From Modicisalibacter sp049808615 (GTDB lineage Bacteria > Pseudomonadota > Gammaproteobacteria > Pseudomonadales > Halomonadaceae): a stretch of DNA of 64,000 nucleotides. Positions 9,077 to 18,952 of the stretch are shown one piece after another; positions within the stretch are counted from its first letter, which is position 1, and each line of letters opens with the position of its first letter. The position numbers and the translations under genes are program-made. The stretch lies in contig NZ_JBNCAN010000001.1 in the NCBI RefSeq assembly GCF_049808615.1, positions 62,001 to 126,000 of the forward strand, in the 5' to 3' direction. The notes beneath the pieces were generated by a model. That model ran no database searches. It was not told the origin of the DNA and worked only from the letters and a program-made list of their open reading frames with translations.

Positions 9077-9876
9077 ACACCCTCCCCCGCCAGGTGGTTG
9101 GCGATGTCCACAAACTCGGCCACGCTCAGCGTCTGCGGCCGCCGCCCCGGATCGACCCCCAAGGCCTCGAGAGTGGCCACATCGAGTCGCTGCTTGAGAT
9201 TGTTGCGCAGCGTCTTGCGCCGCTGACCGAACGCCTCGCGCACGATGTCGGCAAACAGAACTTCGTCCGCGGCTGGATGCGGCAGCGTCTCGTGCGGCAC
9301 TAGACGAACGATGGCCGATTCGACCTTGGGCTGCGGCGTGAAGGCTTCCGGCGGCACGAGAAACAAGGAGTCCACCTGACAGTGATACTGCGCCATGATC
9401 GACAGGCGTCCCCAATCACTACTGCCCGGCGTCGCTGCCAGGCGCTCGACCACCTCTTTTTGCAGCATGAAATGCATGTCGGCTACCGCACCCCGCGTCG
9501 CGAGCAGATGAAAGATCAGCGGTGTGGAAATATTGTAGGGCAAATTGCCCGCTATACGCAGCGGCGGCCCATCCCCTCGGAGTGCGGCGAAGTCGAAGGT
9601 CAATGCGTCGCCTTCATGGATCACGAAATCCGGGTAGTTGAAAAACTGCACGCGCAAGCCAGGAATCAGGTCACGGTCGAGCTCGATCACTTCGAGTTTT
9701 CCCGTGGCCTCGAGCAGTGGCTCGGTCAAGGCACCCTGGCCGGGACCGATTTCGATCAACCGCTGCTCGGGACGCGGCGCAATAGCCCCCACGATGCGTG
9801 AAATGATACCCGGGTCGCGCAGGAAATTCTGGCCGAAACGCTTGCGCGCACGAGGTGTTGGAGGGCGAGATGCCAT
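9073..9876 (-). CDS. rsmA: 16S rRNA dimethyladenosine transferase RsmA/KsgA
   Basis: Dimethylates the two adjacent adenines in helix 45 of 16S rRNA late in 30S assembly. The 267-residue protein has GQNFLRD at 15-21, the SAM-binding motif GPGQGALTE at 44-52, and the catalytic NLPYNIS at 111-117. It follows pdxA by about 40 bp and overlaps apaG by 4 bp. Confidence 0.96.
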   Translation of the reverse strand: MASRPPTPRARKRFGQNFLRDPGIISRIVGAIAPRPEQRLIEIGPGQGALTEPLLEATGKLEVIELDRDLIPGLRVQFFNYPDFVIHEGDALTFDFAALRGDGPPLRIAGNLPYNISTPLIFHLLATRGAVADMHFMLQKEVVERLAATPGSSDWGRLSIMAQYHCQVDSLFLVPPEAFTPQPKVESAIVRLVPHETLPHPAADEVLFADIVREAFGQRRKTLRNNLKQRLDVATLEALGVDPGRRPQTLSVAEFVDIANHLAGEGV

Positions 9877-9915
9877 ACGAAAAAAGTGTCCTTGCTATAG
9901 TAGCCTGCCAATCAA

Positions 9916-10929
9916 TCAATGGGGGCGAGAGGCGTTGGCCATTTTGACCGCTACCTCGAGAGCCTCGTACAGGCTGCCGGTATCGGCCTTGCCGCTGCCG
10001 GCCAGATCCAGGGCGGTGCCATGATCCACGGAGGTGCGCACAATGGGTAGCCCCAGCGTGATATTGGCGGCGCGACCAAAGCCTGCGTACTTCAACACTG
10101 GTAGCCCTTGATCATGATACATGGCCAATACCGCATCGACGCCGTCAAGATGTTTGGGGGTGAAAAGTGTGTCCGCGGGCAAGGGGCCGTCGAGGACCAA
10201 CCCCTCCTCACGTAGTCGCGTCAATGCCGGAATCAGGATATCGATCTCCTCGCGCCCTAGATACCCACCTTCACCGGCATGCGGATTGAGGCCACAGACA
10301 GCGATACGCGGTTGTGGGACGCCAAAATGATGCTTGAGATCGTCGTCGAGAATGCGCAGCACCCGGCACAATCCATCGACCGTGATGGCCTCGGCCACCT
10401 TGCGCAGCGGCAAGTGCGTGGTGGCAAGCGCCACCCGCAGCTCTTTGCCGGTGGCACGGGTGGCGAGCATCATCACCACCTCTTCGATTCCACAGGCATC
10501 ACGTAGGTACTCGGTATGGCCGGTGAACTGCGGATGCCCCCCCTCGATGATCACGCCCTTGTGCAGCGGCGCGGTGACCATGGCCTGAGCCCTGCCCCGA
10601 CGACAGGCATCAATCGCAAGGTCGAGTACGTCAAGCACATAGTCCGCGTTACCAGAGTCGAGTCGGCCCGGCACGACAGGTACTTGAAGCGCTACCGGCC
10701 ATACCGGCAAGATTCCGGGACGCGGGACCGGCACTGCGTCCTGCTCACCGAGCACGCGACACTCTACCTCGAGCCCCAATTGAGCAGCCCGCTGGGCCAG
10801 CATGTCAGGATCGCCCACCGCCACGATACGGCCCGGCAGGGCCTTGTGTGTGGCGGCCAGCATCAGGAGCAGGTCGGGACCAATACCGGCCGGTTCGCCG
10901 GTGGTCAGCGCCAGCACCGGCGTACTCAT
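9916..10929 (-). CDS. pdxA: 4-hydroxythreonine-4-phosphate dehydrogenase PdxA
   Basis: NAD-dependent oxidation of 4-phosphohydroxy-threonine on the DXP-dependent pyridoxal-phosphate pathway. The 337-residue protein starts with LTTGEPAGIGPD (residues 8-19). It has APLHKG with a metal-ligand His, TGHTEYL, and YHDQGLPVLKY, all standard PdxA motifs. The start overlaps the surA stop in an ATGA. Confidence 0.95.
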   Translation of the reverse strand: MSTPVLALTTGEPAGIGPDLLLMLAATHKALPGRIVAVGDPDMLAQRAAQLGLEVECRVLGEQDAVPVPRPGILPVWPVALQVPVVPGRLDSGNADYVLDVLDLAIDACRRGRAQAMVTAPLHKGVIIEGGHPQFTGHTEYLRDACGIEEVVMMLATRATGKELRVALATTHLPLRKVAEAITVDGLCRVLRILDDDLKHHFGVPQPRIAVCGLNPHAGEGGYLGREEIDILIPALTRLREEGLVLDGPLPADTLFTPKHLDGVDAVLAMYHDQGLPVLKYAGFGRAANITLGLPIVRTSVDHGTALDLAGSGKADTGSLYEALEVAVKMANASRPH

Positions 10930-12245
10930 CCGGCGTCTTGTTCCAGACGATTATCGACGTAGGCCTCGGCGCGAATCTGCTGCATCCAAGTTTCCAGCTC
11001 ATCGTTGACCTTGCGCTGGAACAGCGTCTGACGTATCTGTTCGCGCTGAGCCTCGTTGGTGACATCTTGCTGACGCCGCTCGAGCACTTCGATCAAGTGA
11101 TAGCCAAAGCGTGAGCGCACCGGCTGGGAGACCTGGCCCACGGACAGCGAGTTCATGGCTTCCTCAAAGCCAGGCACCATTTGTCCGGGACGTACCCAGC
11201 CCAGATCGCCACCGTTGAGGGCGCTACCGCGATCGTCGCTGACCTCCTGGGCGACACGTGCGAAATCTTCACCGGAAGCAATACGCTGGCGCGCCTGTTC
11301 CGCCAGGGCCTCGGCCTGCTGCGAATCACGGTTGGGATTGGTCTCGATGAGGATGTGACGCACGCGCTGCTCGTCGACGACGGCCTGCTGCTGAGCGTTA
11401 CCACCCTCCTGCGCCTGCAGCTTGATCAGGTGAAAGCCGTTGGGACTTCGAATCGGCTCACTCACCTGCCCGACATTCAACTGTGGAATCACATCGGCAA
11501 ACCCAGCAGGAATCTCGGCGGCGCGCCGCCAGCCCAGGTCCCCGCCTTCCAGGGCGTTGGATCCATCGGACTGCGCCGCGGCCAGCTCGGCAAAATCGGC
11601 GCCGGACTGCAGCTGCTGATACAGCGCCTGAACCTCGCGCTGTGCCGACTGTACCTGCTCCGGGCTCGGCGACTGGGGCAACCCTACTAGAATGTGGCTA
11701 AGACGGTAACGGGTATTGTCACTACTGCCCTGCTGGTCGATATAGCGCTGGATTTCACGGTCGGAAACATTGATGCCACTGGCAACGCGGCGCTGCTGCA
11801 GTTCGCGCATCAGCATCTCACGTTGAACCTGCTCGCGCACCACCGCCAGGGAAAGGCCATCCGCCTCCAGGGCATCAGCGAATTGATCGAGGCTCATGCC
11901 ATTGTTCTGAGCAATGGAACGCACCGCCCGATTCAGCTCGGTATCGTCCACGGACAGGTTGGCCTTTTCGGCCATCTGCAACTGGATCTGCTCGACGATC
12001 ATGCGCTCCAGTACCTGGCTGCGCAGTGCCGCTTCATCGGGCAGGGCAATGTTGCGACTGGAGAGTTGGCTGCGCGTCTGGATGACACGGTCTTCCAGCT
12101 CACTGGCCATGATGGCGTCGTCGTTGACGACCGCCACGATACGATCCAACGGCTCGGCGGCCAGCGCTTGGCCAGTGGCACTCAATGCCAGTACCAGTGA
12201 CAGGGCTAATGTCGAGCCCAGCGATGCAAACATGCGTTTGCCCAT
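10926..12245 (-). CDS. surA: Periplasmic chaperone and peptidyl-prolyl isomerase SurA
   Basis: Periplasmic chaperone for outer-membrane proteins, including LptD encoded just upstream. The 439-residue protein has a Sec signal peptide ending ATGQALAAEP near residue 30, a SurA N-terminal domain, and two parvulin domains at about 170-265 and 285-385, each with a GGDLGW motif. I chose the ATG at 12245, with GAGG 8 nt upstream, rather than a GTG 12 bp earlier. It lies 19 bp downstream of lptD, the usual lptD-surA arrangement. Confidence 0.95.
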   Translation of the reverse strand: MGKRMFASLGSTLALSLVLALSATGQALAAEPLDRIVAVVNDDAIMASELEDRVIQTRSQLSSRNIALPDEAALRSQVLERMIVEQIQLQMAEKANLSVDDTELNRAVRSIAQNNGMSLDQFADALEADGLSLAVVREQVQREMLMRELQQRRVASGINVSDREIQRYIDQQGSSDNTRYRLSHILVGLPQSPSPEQVQSAQREVQALYQQLQSGADFAELAAAQSDGSNALEGGDLGWRRAAEIPAGFADVIPQLNVGQVSEPIRSPNGFHLIKLQAQEGGNAQQQAVVDEQRVRHILIETNPNRDSQQAEALAEQARQRIASGEDFARVAQEVSDDRGSALNGGDLGWVRPGQMVPGFEEAMNSLSVGQVSQPVRSRFGYHLIEVLERRQQDVTNEAQREQIRQTLFQRKVNDELETWMQQIRAEAYVDNRLEQDAG

Positions 12246-12264
12246 GCAAAACCTCACTTGCTAT

Positions 12265-14685
12265 CTAGAATTGTGTCGGTTGATAACCGGGAATGGACTC
12301 CTCGAAGAAGGCATCGGTTCCCTGACCGACGCCGCCCAGCCCCTTGAATACAAAACTCAGGAAGAGCCCACGATCGGTATAGTCGTCTTCGATGGTATTG
12401 GCGGTATCATTGTCCTCGATCCATTCACGCCAGGCGACCTGGACCCCGTAACAGCAATCGTTCCATTGCACGCCGGCCAACTGTTCCAGGGAGCGGTCGT
12501 TGGTATTGTCGTAGGTGAAGCGACCGATCAGATCCAGACTCGGGCTGGCTCGATAGGCGAAGGAGACATCGTACTCCTCGCGATCGTAGCTCAATTGGTC
12601 CTCAGGGTCGCCGGAGGGATCGAAGCCCTCGAGCTGCCAGCGGTAGCCCAGGTTGAGCACGTGGCCGGCAGGATCGCGGTAGCGCACATAGCTTGCCGTG
12701 CGCTCGGTGAGTTCGCGATCCGGGTCGTAGAACCATTCATAGCGCGTGCTCCAGCGATCGGTGATCTGCCAGTCGAGCTGGGTGACCACCGGCGAGCGAT
12801 CCCGAGTGGCATTGTACCAGCGCTCGAAGTTGGTCTCCCGATCGGGCAGTGTGTCCGGATCGCCGTTCATGTCGATATTGCGATCCTCGAAGTAGGCACT
12901 CTGCCCTACCCCCAGCGATAGACGCTGGCGACCGCTGTCATCCTCGAGAAAACGGGTCGCCACGCCATAGGACACCTTGTTGACATCGCCGATCCGATCG
13001 GCGCCGGTAAAGCGATAGGGCGACCACAGCTGGCTGTAGGAGAAGGCGCGCTCGTCGGTATCGAAATCCGGGAACTCGCTCTGGTCGCGCTCCGGCACGT
13101 AAGCGTAGTAAAGACGCGGCTCCAGCGTCTGGCGCCAGTCGGACTCGAACGCACGCAGATCACGCTCGAAGATCAGGCCGCTGTCCATCGAGCCGACCGG
13201 CACGGTACGTGTCAGATCGATATCGCGATCGGTATTGCGCTGGCCGTAATCCAATTCATAAGCGGTTTGCAAAAGCTCGAAGCGCGGTTCGAGAAAGCCC
13301 CAGGGAACGTCGTTGCGCCAACCGACCGCCGGCGCCAGGTGAACCCGTGAGCCGGTCGCCGATTCCGCTATCGGCACCCGGCTCTCGTTGACATCACGCC
13401 AGAAGTAGGTCGCGTTGGAGCGCCACTGCTGATACAGGCCGTTGTCCTGGGACCAGCCGGCGTTGGCGGTCAAGCTCGGCAGACGGTAGAACGGCTTATC
13501 GCTATCTGACAGCGGAAACTCCATTTTCTGGTAGCCCTGGGTCTTGGCTTCGAGAAACCAGGTAGAACCGGTGTAGCTGAGCTGGGCCAGGCGAGAGAGA
13601 TACTCGGTATCGCTTTCGGCGAAATTGCGCCCGAAATCCTCGAAGTAGCGCCCATCGCTGGCGGCTCCGTAGCGCAGGTCATAGCGCAGTCGTGGGGTGA
13701 ACCGCCCGCTGTGGGCGTAATCCACGTACCAGCGATCCTCACCTTCGAAAACGTCCCTGGGATCGTTGGGATTGTCGTTGTCACCACCCTCGTCGCTGGA
13801 CAGATAAGCCCCCTCGATCTGCCCCACGTCCTCGGAGAACAAGTAACGAAACTCACCCCCCAGCAATAGTCCGTGATTACTCAGCCAGCGCGGCGTCAGG
13901 GTGGCATCGTAGTTGGGGGCCAGGTTGAAATAATACGGTTGCGCGTAATCGAAGGAGTCCCCGGAAAAGCCCAGGGTCGGCCATAGAAAACCGGACTGAC
14001 GCCGATCATCGATAGGAAAGCGCACCCAGGGCCAGTAGAAAACCGGTACCCGGCCAACCTCCAGGCGCGCATTGGTGGCGGTACCCACGCCCTTCTCACG
14101 ATCGAGCAGGACATCGCTGCCGATCAATCGCCACAACCGGCTATCGGGTTCGCAGGTGGTGAAGCTGGCGTCGGTCAAGCGATAACGACCATCTTCGAGG
14201 CGTGCCAGACGCTGGGCGTCGCCACGCAGACGTTGCTCATGGGCCACGTAATGCGCACTGTCGACCTGGGCGGCATCACTGTCGAGGGCCAACTGGGCCG
14301 CGCCGCCTCGCACCATTAACCCCTGGTCGCGCAGCGTCAGCGGTCCTTCTGCAAATACCGTATCCCGAGCGGCGTTGACTCGCACCTGGGACGCCTCGAG
14401 CTGGCTGGCATTGCGGCGTAATATGACGTCGCCGCGCAGCAATGTTTCGCCCTGCTTGCCGTACTCGGCGCTATCGGATGACGACAGTACCTCCCGAGGC
14501 GTCTTGCCGGGAGCAAGTCGATAGTCCGGCATGACGTAGCGGCCTCGACAAATGGCGCCGGCGGGGGCATCGTCGCCCCAGGCCTGCCAATCGAGCTGAT
14601 CTGCCGGTAGTGTCGGCGGCGGTGCGGCCTGAGCACTGTTCGTGACCAGGCCGGCGAGGGCAGTCCACAACAATCGCTTGCCCAT
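12265..14685 (-). CDS. lptD: LPS-assembly outer-membrane protein LptD
   Basis: Beta-barrel that, with LptE, inserts LPS into the outer leaflet. The 806-residue protein starts at the ATG at 14685 (GAGG upstream) with a signal peptide cut near NSAQA at 20. An OstA-like jellyroll with LLRGDVILRR follows, then a long barrel rich in aromatic-ended strands. Four cysteines at about 46, 178, 744 and 745 match the C, C, CC pattern of E. coli LptD, whose interlinked disulfides are needed for function. It heads the surA-pdxA-rsmA-apaG-apaH run. Confidence 0.94.
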   Translation of the reverse strand: MGKRLLWTALAGLVTNSAQAAPPPTLPADQLDWQAWGDDAPAGAICRGRYVMPDYRLAPGKTPREVLSSSDSAEYGKQGETLLRGDVILRRNASQLEASQVRVNAARDTVFAEGPLTLRDQGLMVRGGAAQLALDSDAAQVDSAHYVAHEQRLRGDAQRLARLEDGRYRLTDASFTTCEPDSRLWRLIGSDVLLDREKGVGTATNARLEVGRVPVFYWPWVRFPIDDRRQSGFLWPTLGFSGDSFDYAQPYYFNLAPNYDATLTPRWLSNHGLLLGGEFRYLFSEDVGQIEGAYLSSDEGGDNDNPNDPRDVFEGEDRWYVDYAHSGRFTPRLRYDLRYGAASDGRYFEDFGRNFAESDTEYLSRLAQLSYTGSTWFLEAKTQGYQKMEFPLSDSDKPFYRLPSLTANAGWSQDNGLYQQWRSNATYFWRDVNESRVPIAESATGSRVHLAPAVGWRNDVPWGFLEPRFELLQTAYELDYGQRNTDRDIDLTRTVPVGSMDSGLIFERDLRAFESDWRQTLEPRLYYAYVPERDQSEFPDFDTDERAFSYSQLWSPYRFTGADRIGDVNKVSYGVATRFLEDDSGRQRLSLGVGQSAYFEDRNIDMNGDPDTLPDRETNFERWYNATRDRSPVVTQLDWQITDRWSTRYEWFYDPDRELTERTASYVRYRDPAGHVLNLGYRWQLEGFDPSGDPEDQLSYDREEYDVSFAYRASPSLDLIGRFTYDNTNDRSLEQLAGVQWNDCCYGVQVAWREWIEDNDTANTIEDDYTDRGLFLSFVFKGLGGVGQGTDAFFEESIPGYQPTQF

Positions 14686-14799
14686 GGGTCCTCGGTGTCC
14701 TTGGCGGTTGGAATCGGTATTATACAGTCCCTTAGCCACACGTCTTGTTCTCGATGACCTGGCGGTGAAAACAGAGAATGTAAAGCTAAGCTGTCCCCA

Positions 14800-14940
14800 G
14801 AGGGTGTTTACAAAACAGGCGAACGAAGGCAAGACAAGGCGAAATTGAACGAAAAAGCGCAGTTTACACGGGGTAAATGAGCATTTTGAGGACAATTTCA
14901 ACGCTGTATTGCCGAGTGCAGGCGTTTTGTAAACACCCTC
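14800..14940. repeat. 141-bp palindromic intergenic repeat, copy 1
   Basis: A perfect 17-bp terminal inverted repeat (GAGGGTGTTTACAAAAC at 14800-14816; complement at 14924-14940) encloses two imperfectly complementary arms. Between them is a small inner hairpin, GTTTAC...GTAAAT, near 14870. The arms pair through GCGAAATT near 14841 and AATTTCAACGC near 14895. A second copy of the core lies at 60208-60350. It sits between divergent lptD and amgK and may form a long hairpin or be a non-autonomous mobile element; no ORF was found in it. Confidence 0.75.
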
Positions 14941-14984
14941 TCAGCATGCGGTGGCCAATTATCCCCGTCAACCAAGGAGTCCCT

Positions 14985-16025
14985 ATGTCCAACGCTGGAG
15001 AGACCGACCGCCTGGATACCCTACGCGAGTGGGCGACCGCCCGTCATCGTCTCCCTTCGGATGCGCGCCTGGAACTGGCGGCGGGCGATGCGAGCTTTCG
15101 TCGTTACTTCCGGCTGTGGCTGGAGGGAGGCCGTACCCGCATTCTCATGGATGCACCACCGGAAAAAGAAAATAGCCAACCCTTCGTCGCTATCGCCGAA
15201 GCCTGGCGCAATGCCGGATTACCGGTACCCGCCATCCACGCCACCCATCTTCCTGGTGGCTTCATCGAACTCGAGGATCTGGGCGACGCCCCCTTGCACC
15301 TGTTTCTTGGCGAGTGCGAGAGTGCGGCGAGCCTGTCCTGGCATGACCGCGCGCTGGATCTGATCACTACATTACAGAACCGCGCACCCTGCACAGGCTT
15401 GCCGGTCTACGACTCCAGCCTGCTCGCCCGAGAGCTGGACCTGTTTCCCGACTGGTGTCTGGAGAAGCTACTCGATATCGCGCCACCGGCCTGCTGGCCG
15501 GTCTTGCATCAGCGCCTGATCGATCTGGCTCTGGGTCAGCCCATGGCGGCAGTGCACCGGGATTTCGATGCCATGAACCTGATGCTGCACGATGACCGAC
15601 TCTGGCTGATCGACTTTCAGGATGCGGTACATGGGCCCATTACCTACGATCCGGTTTCGTTGCTACGCGGACGCTATTGCCGTTTTTCCCGGGAGCGCTA
15701 CACCGCCTGGCTGGAAGCGTTCCGACGCCAGGCCATCGTGGACGGACGCCTCAGGGCCAGTGTCGACAGCGACAGCTTCCTGCATCTGGCCGACACCATG
15801 GCCGCCCAACGCTGCCTAAAGGTACTGGGTATCTTCTGCCGTTTGACCCTGCGCGATGACAAAGCAGGCTATCTGGCACGCCTGCCCCACTTTCTGAACC
15901 ATCTGCGCGACAGCCTGACGCCCTGGTCGGAGTTCGACGAGTTTGTCGACTGGCTCGATGACGTCTTCACTCCGTCCTTGGAACGCAAGCTGACGACGCG
16001 CGGCATTTCAGGAGCGGGCGCATGA
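14985..16025 (+). CDS. amgK: N-acetylmuramate/N-acetylglucosamine kinase AmgK
   Basis: Phosphorylates the anomeric carbon of MurNAc recovered from cell-wall turnover, the first step of the AmgK-MurU bypass that reaches UDP-MurNAc without MurA. The 346-residue protein belongs to the aminoglycoside-phosphotransferase fold: RYFRLW near residue 37, catalytic [13 protein letters not shown] near 188 and the metal-binding LIDFQDA near 208. The ATG at 14985 has AAGGAG 6 nt upstream. Its stop overlaps murU in an ATGA. Confidence 0.92.
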   Translation: MSNAGETDRLDTLREWATARHRLPSDARLELAAGDASFRRYFRLWLEGGRTRILMDAPPEKENSQPFVAIAEAWRNAGLPVPAIHATHLPGGFIELEDLGDAPLHLFLGECESAASLSWHDRALDLITTLQNRAPCTGLPVYDSSLLARELDLFPDWCLEKLLDIAPPACWPVLHQRLIDLALGQPMAAVHRDFDAMNLMLHDDRLWLIDFQDAVHGPITYDPVSLLRGRYCRFSRERYTAWLEAFRRQAIVDGRLRASVDSDSFLHLADTMAAQRCLKVLGIFCRLTLRDDKAGYLARLPHFLNHLRDSLTPWSEFDEFVDWLDDVFTPSLERKLTTRGISGAGA

Positions 16026-16693
16026 AGGCAATGATTCTCGCCGCGGGACTTGGCACCCGCATGCGCCCCCTCACCGACCACACCCCGAAACCCCTGCTCG
16101 AGGTCGGCGGCAAACCGCTGATCGTGCATCATCTCGAGCGCCTGGCCGCCGCCGGCATCGAGGACATCGTCATCAATGTCAGCCACCTTGCCGAGCAGAT
16201 CATCGAGACCCTGGGCGACGGCCGCCAGCACGGTGTGCGCATTCGATGGAGCCGGGAGGACACGCCGCTGGAAACCGGTGGCGGCATCCGCCAGGCGCTG
16301 CCACTACTCGGCAACGCGCCTTTCCTGCTGGTCAATGGCGATGTCTGGTGCGACCTCGACCGAGATTGGCTCGCGCCCTTGAGCGACGACCTGGCCCGCC
16401 TAGTGCTGATCGACAACCCGGATCATCATACCAGCGGGGATTTTCATCTCGATGCCGATGGTCGCGTACACAACAACGGCCAGCCACGCCTCACCTACTC
16501 CGGCATCAGCCTGCTCGATCCAGCCCTGGTCGCCGATCAGCCCCCGGGAGTCTTCAAGCTGGCGCCACTACTGAGTGATGCCATGGCCGAGAATCGTGTC
16601 GGCGGATGTCATCACCGCGGACCCTGGGTCGATGTGGGCACCCCGGAGCGGCTGCGAGCATTGGATGCCTGGCTGCGACGGAGATCAGAATGA
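16022..16693 (+). CDS. murU: N-acetylmuramate-1-phosphate uridylyltransferase MurU
   Basis: Converts MurNAc-1-phosphate plus UTP to UDP-MurNAc, completing the recycling route begun by AmgK. The 223-residue nucleotidyltransferase shows [13 protein letters not shown] at 6-18, [13 protein letters not shown] at 22-34, LVNGDVWCD near 105 and [12 protein letters not shown] near 200. The tight overlap with amgK matches the pair known from Pseudomonas, where the route contributes to intrinsic fosfomycin tolerance. Confidence 0.94.
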   Translation: MKAMILAAGLGTRMRPLTDHTPKPLLEVGGKPLIVHHLERLAAAGIEDIVINVSHLAEQIIETLGDGRQHGVRIRWSREDTPLETGGGIRQALPLLGNAPFLLVNGDVWCDLDRDWLAPLSDDLARLVLIDNPDHHTSGDFHLDADGRVHNNGQPRLTYSGISLLDPALVADQPPGVFKLAPLLSDAMAENRVGGCHHRGPWVDVGTPERLRALDAWLRRRSE

Positions 16694-16778
16694 ACTTCAG
16701 GATGACCACTTAACGAGGGCCGGCGCGCAAGTGCTATGCTGCTTCTCACGTCAACGCTCGCAGTGGAGAAAAGAGCTT

Positions 16779-17198
16779 ATGAAAGCCAGCGTCAAATGGA
16801 CCGAGGGTCGTCAATTCGTCGCCGAAGCCGGCAGTGGTCACAGCGTGGTGATCGATGGTCCGCCGGATCATGGAGGACGCAACACCGGACCGCGTCCCAT
16901 GGAAATGCTGCTGATGGGCATGGGTGCCTGCACTGCCTTCGACGTGCTCGAGATTCTCGAGAAATCCCGGGCCCCGGTGAGCGACTGCGCCGCCAGCCTC
17001 GAGGCCGAACGTGCCGACAGCGTACCCAGCGTATTCACCAAGATTCATGTGCACTTCACCGTCACCGGTCAGGGTCTCAAGGAGAGCCAGGTCAAGCGCG
17101 CCGTCGAACTTTCGGCAGAAAAGTACTGCAGTGCCTCGATCATGCTGACTCGTGGCGGCGTCGAGGTGTCCCATTCCTACGAGATCGTCGATGCCTAG
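16779..17198 (+). CDS. OsmC family protein, YhfA-like
   Basis: The 139-residue protein aligns along its length with E. coli YhfA of the OsmC/Ohr fold: VKWTEGRQFV at the N-terminus, PRPMEMLLMGMGACTAFDVL with Cys51, AVELSAEKYCSASIML with Cys117, and a closing SHSYEIV. The two cysteines sit where OsmC and Ohr proteins have their peroxidatic and resolving residues, so thiol-dependent peroxide reduction is possible but not shown for the YhfA branch. The ATG follows TGGAGAAAAGAG. It stands between murU and speD without overlap. Confidence 0.88.
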   Translation: MKASVKWTEGRQFVAEAGSGHSVVIDGPPDHGGRNTGPRPMEMLLMGMGACTAFDVLEILEKSRAPVSDCAASLEAERADSVPSVFTKIHVHFTVTGQGLKESQVKRAVELSAEKYCSASIMLTRGGVEVSHSYEIVDA

Positions 17199-17205
17199 AC
17201 GGGTA

Positions 17206-17239
17206 TGCGCGCATGTCTGAGTTCCGGCGCAATTTTTTT
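17206..17239 (+). terminator. Possible weak intrinsic terminator after the OsmC-family gene
   Basis: TGCGC at 17206-17210 can pair with GCGCA at 17227-17231, followed at once by ATTTTTTT. The stem is only 5 bp with a 16-nt loop, so this is a weak candidate judged mainly on the T run. Confidence 0.35.
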
Positions 17240-17420
17240 ACGCCACACGAGTGCGTCATTGGCGCAGGCTGTGCATAATACGCGCCTTCTCTTCAGGTCA
17301 GGTCGGTAGCGAGCGTTTCTTCGCCTTACCACAACAGACGTATCGTCGCGGCTTGTCTTGTCCCGGTTCCGGCGCCCGCTCGCCGGATAGTCATCCTTTG
17401 ATCGATTGGGAGGTTCGGAC

Positions 17421-18215
17421 GTGAGTGGAAATCTCCGACTCCACGGGTTCAACAACCTGACCAGCTCCTTGAGCTTCAACATCTACGATATCTGCTACGC
17501 CAAGACGGAAGAGCAGCGCAAAGCCTACATCGACTACATCGATGAACTCTACAACGCCGAGCGCCTGACTCAGATACTCAAGGATGTCACCAATATCATC
17601 GGCGCGCATGTGCTCAATATCGCCCGCCAGGATTACGAGCCTCACGGCGCCAGCGTGACCATCCTGATCGCCGAGCATGAACTCGACGATGCCGACGTGG
17701 AACACACCGAACCCGGTCCCGGCCCACTACCTCAGGCCGTTGTCGGCCATCTGGACAAGAGCCATGTCACGGTGCACAGCTATCCGGAATCCCACCCGGA
17801 CAACGGCATCAGTACCTTTCGCCTGGATATCGATGTGTCGACCTGTGGCATGATCAGTCCGCTCAAGGCGTTGAACTACCTGATTCATAGCTTCGACTCG
17901 GATATCGTCACCACCGATTACCGGGTACGCGGTTTCACTCGGGACGTGGATGGTCGCAAGCTGTTCATTGATCACGACATCACCTCGATCCAGGATTATC
18001 TGGCGGACGATACCAAGCACGCCTACCAGATGGTCGACGTCAATGTCTATCAGGAGAACATGTTCCATACCAAGATGCTCCTGAAGGACTTCAACCTCGA
18101 CAACTACCTCTTCGGCACTTCGCGCCGCGATCTGACCTTCGAGGAAGCCAGGGACATCGAGAGCCGACTACGCAAGGAGATGCTCGAGATCTTCTATTCG
18201 CGAAATCTGGATTGA
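17421..18215 (+). CDS. speD: S-adenosylmethionine decarboxylase proenzyme SpeD
   Basis: Pyruvoyl enzyme giving decarboxylated SAM for spermidine synthesis. Starting at the GTG at 17421, with GGGAGG 7 nt upstream, it has 264 residues, the length of E. coli SpeD. An earlier TTG in frame would lie inside the ribosome site. The self-cleavage site [13 protein letters not shown] places Lys113-Ser114 where E. coli has Lys111-Ser112, and Cys142 in [11 protein letters not shown] matches the E. coli catalytic Cys140. I see no speE next to it. The 222-bp leader has no confident promoter. Confidence 0.95.
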   Translation: MSGNLRLHGFNNLTSSLSFNIYDICYAKTEEQRKAYIDYIDELYNAERLTQILKDVTNIIGAHVLNIARQDYEPHGASVTILIAEHELDDADVEHTEPGPGPLPQAVVGHLDKSHVTVHSYPESHPDNGISTFRLDIDVSTCGMISPLKALNYLIHSFDSDIVTTDYRVRGFTRDVDGRKLFIDHDITSIQDYLADDTKHAYQMVDVNVYQENMFHTKMLLKDFNLDNYLFGTSRRDLTFEEARDIESRLRKEMLEIFYSRNLD

Positions 18216-18253
18216 CTCGGCCAGCGCGAGAATGCCTGGCTCATACCCTTGTA

Positions 18254-18289
18254 ACAAAGCCCGCGACATTGAAATGGCGCGGGCTTTGT
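18254..18289. terminator. Hairpin between convergent speD and coq7
   Basis: Perfect 12-bp inverted repeat, ACAAAGCCCGCG at 18254-18265 and CGCGGGCTTTGT at 18278-18289, with a 12-nt loop, midway between two convergent genes. The flanking T runs are short, so termination is inferred from position and stem strength. Confidence 0.65.
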
Positions 18290-18310
18290 ACTTGGTACGC
18301 GCTGCGTCGC

Positions 18311-18952
18311 TTATAGGCGAGATACGCTCAGCGTCATCACCTTCGACACCAATCGCATGCCGAGCTTGACCGGTGCCGGGAAACGGCTGCCACCGGCCTC
18401 CAGTGCCCAATGCTCATGGTGCGCCTCGTCTTCGCGCATCTGCTCGAGAATGGCGCGGGAACGCCGATCGCCACTGGGCAGCCGATCCAGATGACTATCG
18501 AGATGCCGTCCCACTTGCTCCTCGGTAGCGGCAACGAACCCTAGACTGATGTTGTCACCCACCGCGCCGGCCAGCGCGCCCATACCGAAGGAGGAGGCAT
18601 AGAACAGCGGATTAAGATAGCTGGTACGACCATTGAGTTCCGTGAGCCGCGCATCGCACCAGGCGAGATGATCGACTTCTTCCTGCGCGGCTTTCTCCAT
18701 CTGTGCGCGCGTGTCCGCCAGCTTGGCGGTCAGCCCCTGACCTTGATAAAGCGCCTGAGCACAGACCTCACCGGTATGGTTGATACGCATCAGGCTTTCA
18801 GCCTGGCTGCGCTCGCTTTCGCTCATTTCGACGTCCTGCTGGCCCGTGGCCGGCGAGGGGCGGGATGACTGGGCAGCATGCGGCACCAGCGTGCGCAGGA
18901 TGGTATCGAATTGATGAATCAGATTGTCGGTGCGGGTGAGCTTGCGATCCAT
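18311..18952 (-). CDS. coq7: Coq7-type demethoxyubiquinone hydroxylase
   Basis: Di-iron hydroxylase of late ubiquinone synthesis, replacing the flavoprotein UbiF used by E. coli. The 213-residue protein has the ferritin-like Coq7 ligands: [13 protein letters not shown] near residue 58, [10 protein letters not shown] near 90, and EDEAHHEHW near 180. It is separated from convergent speD by a strong hairpin. Confidence 0.92.
   Translation of the reverse strand: MDRKLTRTDNLIHQFDTILRTLVPHAAQSSRPSPATGQQDVEMSESERSQAESLMRINHTGEVCAQALYQGQGLTAKLADTRAQMEKAAQEEVDHLAWCDARLTELNGRTSYLNPLFYASSFGMGALAGAVGDNISLGFVAATEEQVGRHLDSHLDRLPSGDRRSRAILEQMREDEAHHEHWALEAGGSRFPAPVKLGMRLVSKVMTLSVSRL

Noticed and set aside
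11914..12921. 335-codon plus-strand frame spanning the surA-lptD junction
   Set aside because: It is antisense to two certain genes and has no protein-like motif.
17209..17420. Riboswitch or polyamine-sensing leader before speD
   Set aside because: The 5' region is long, but no known motif was recognised and no strong fold beyond the weak terminator was found.
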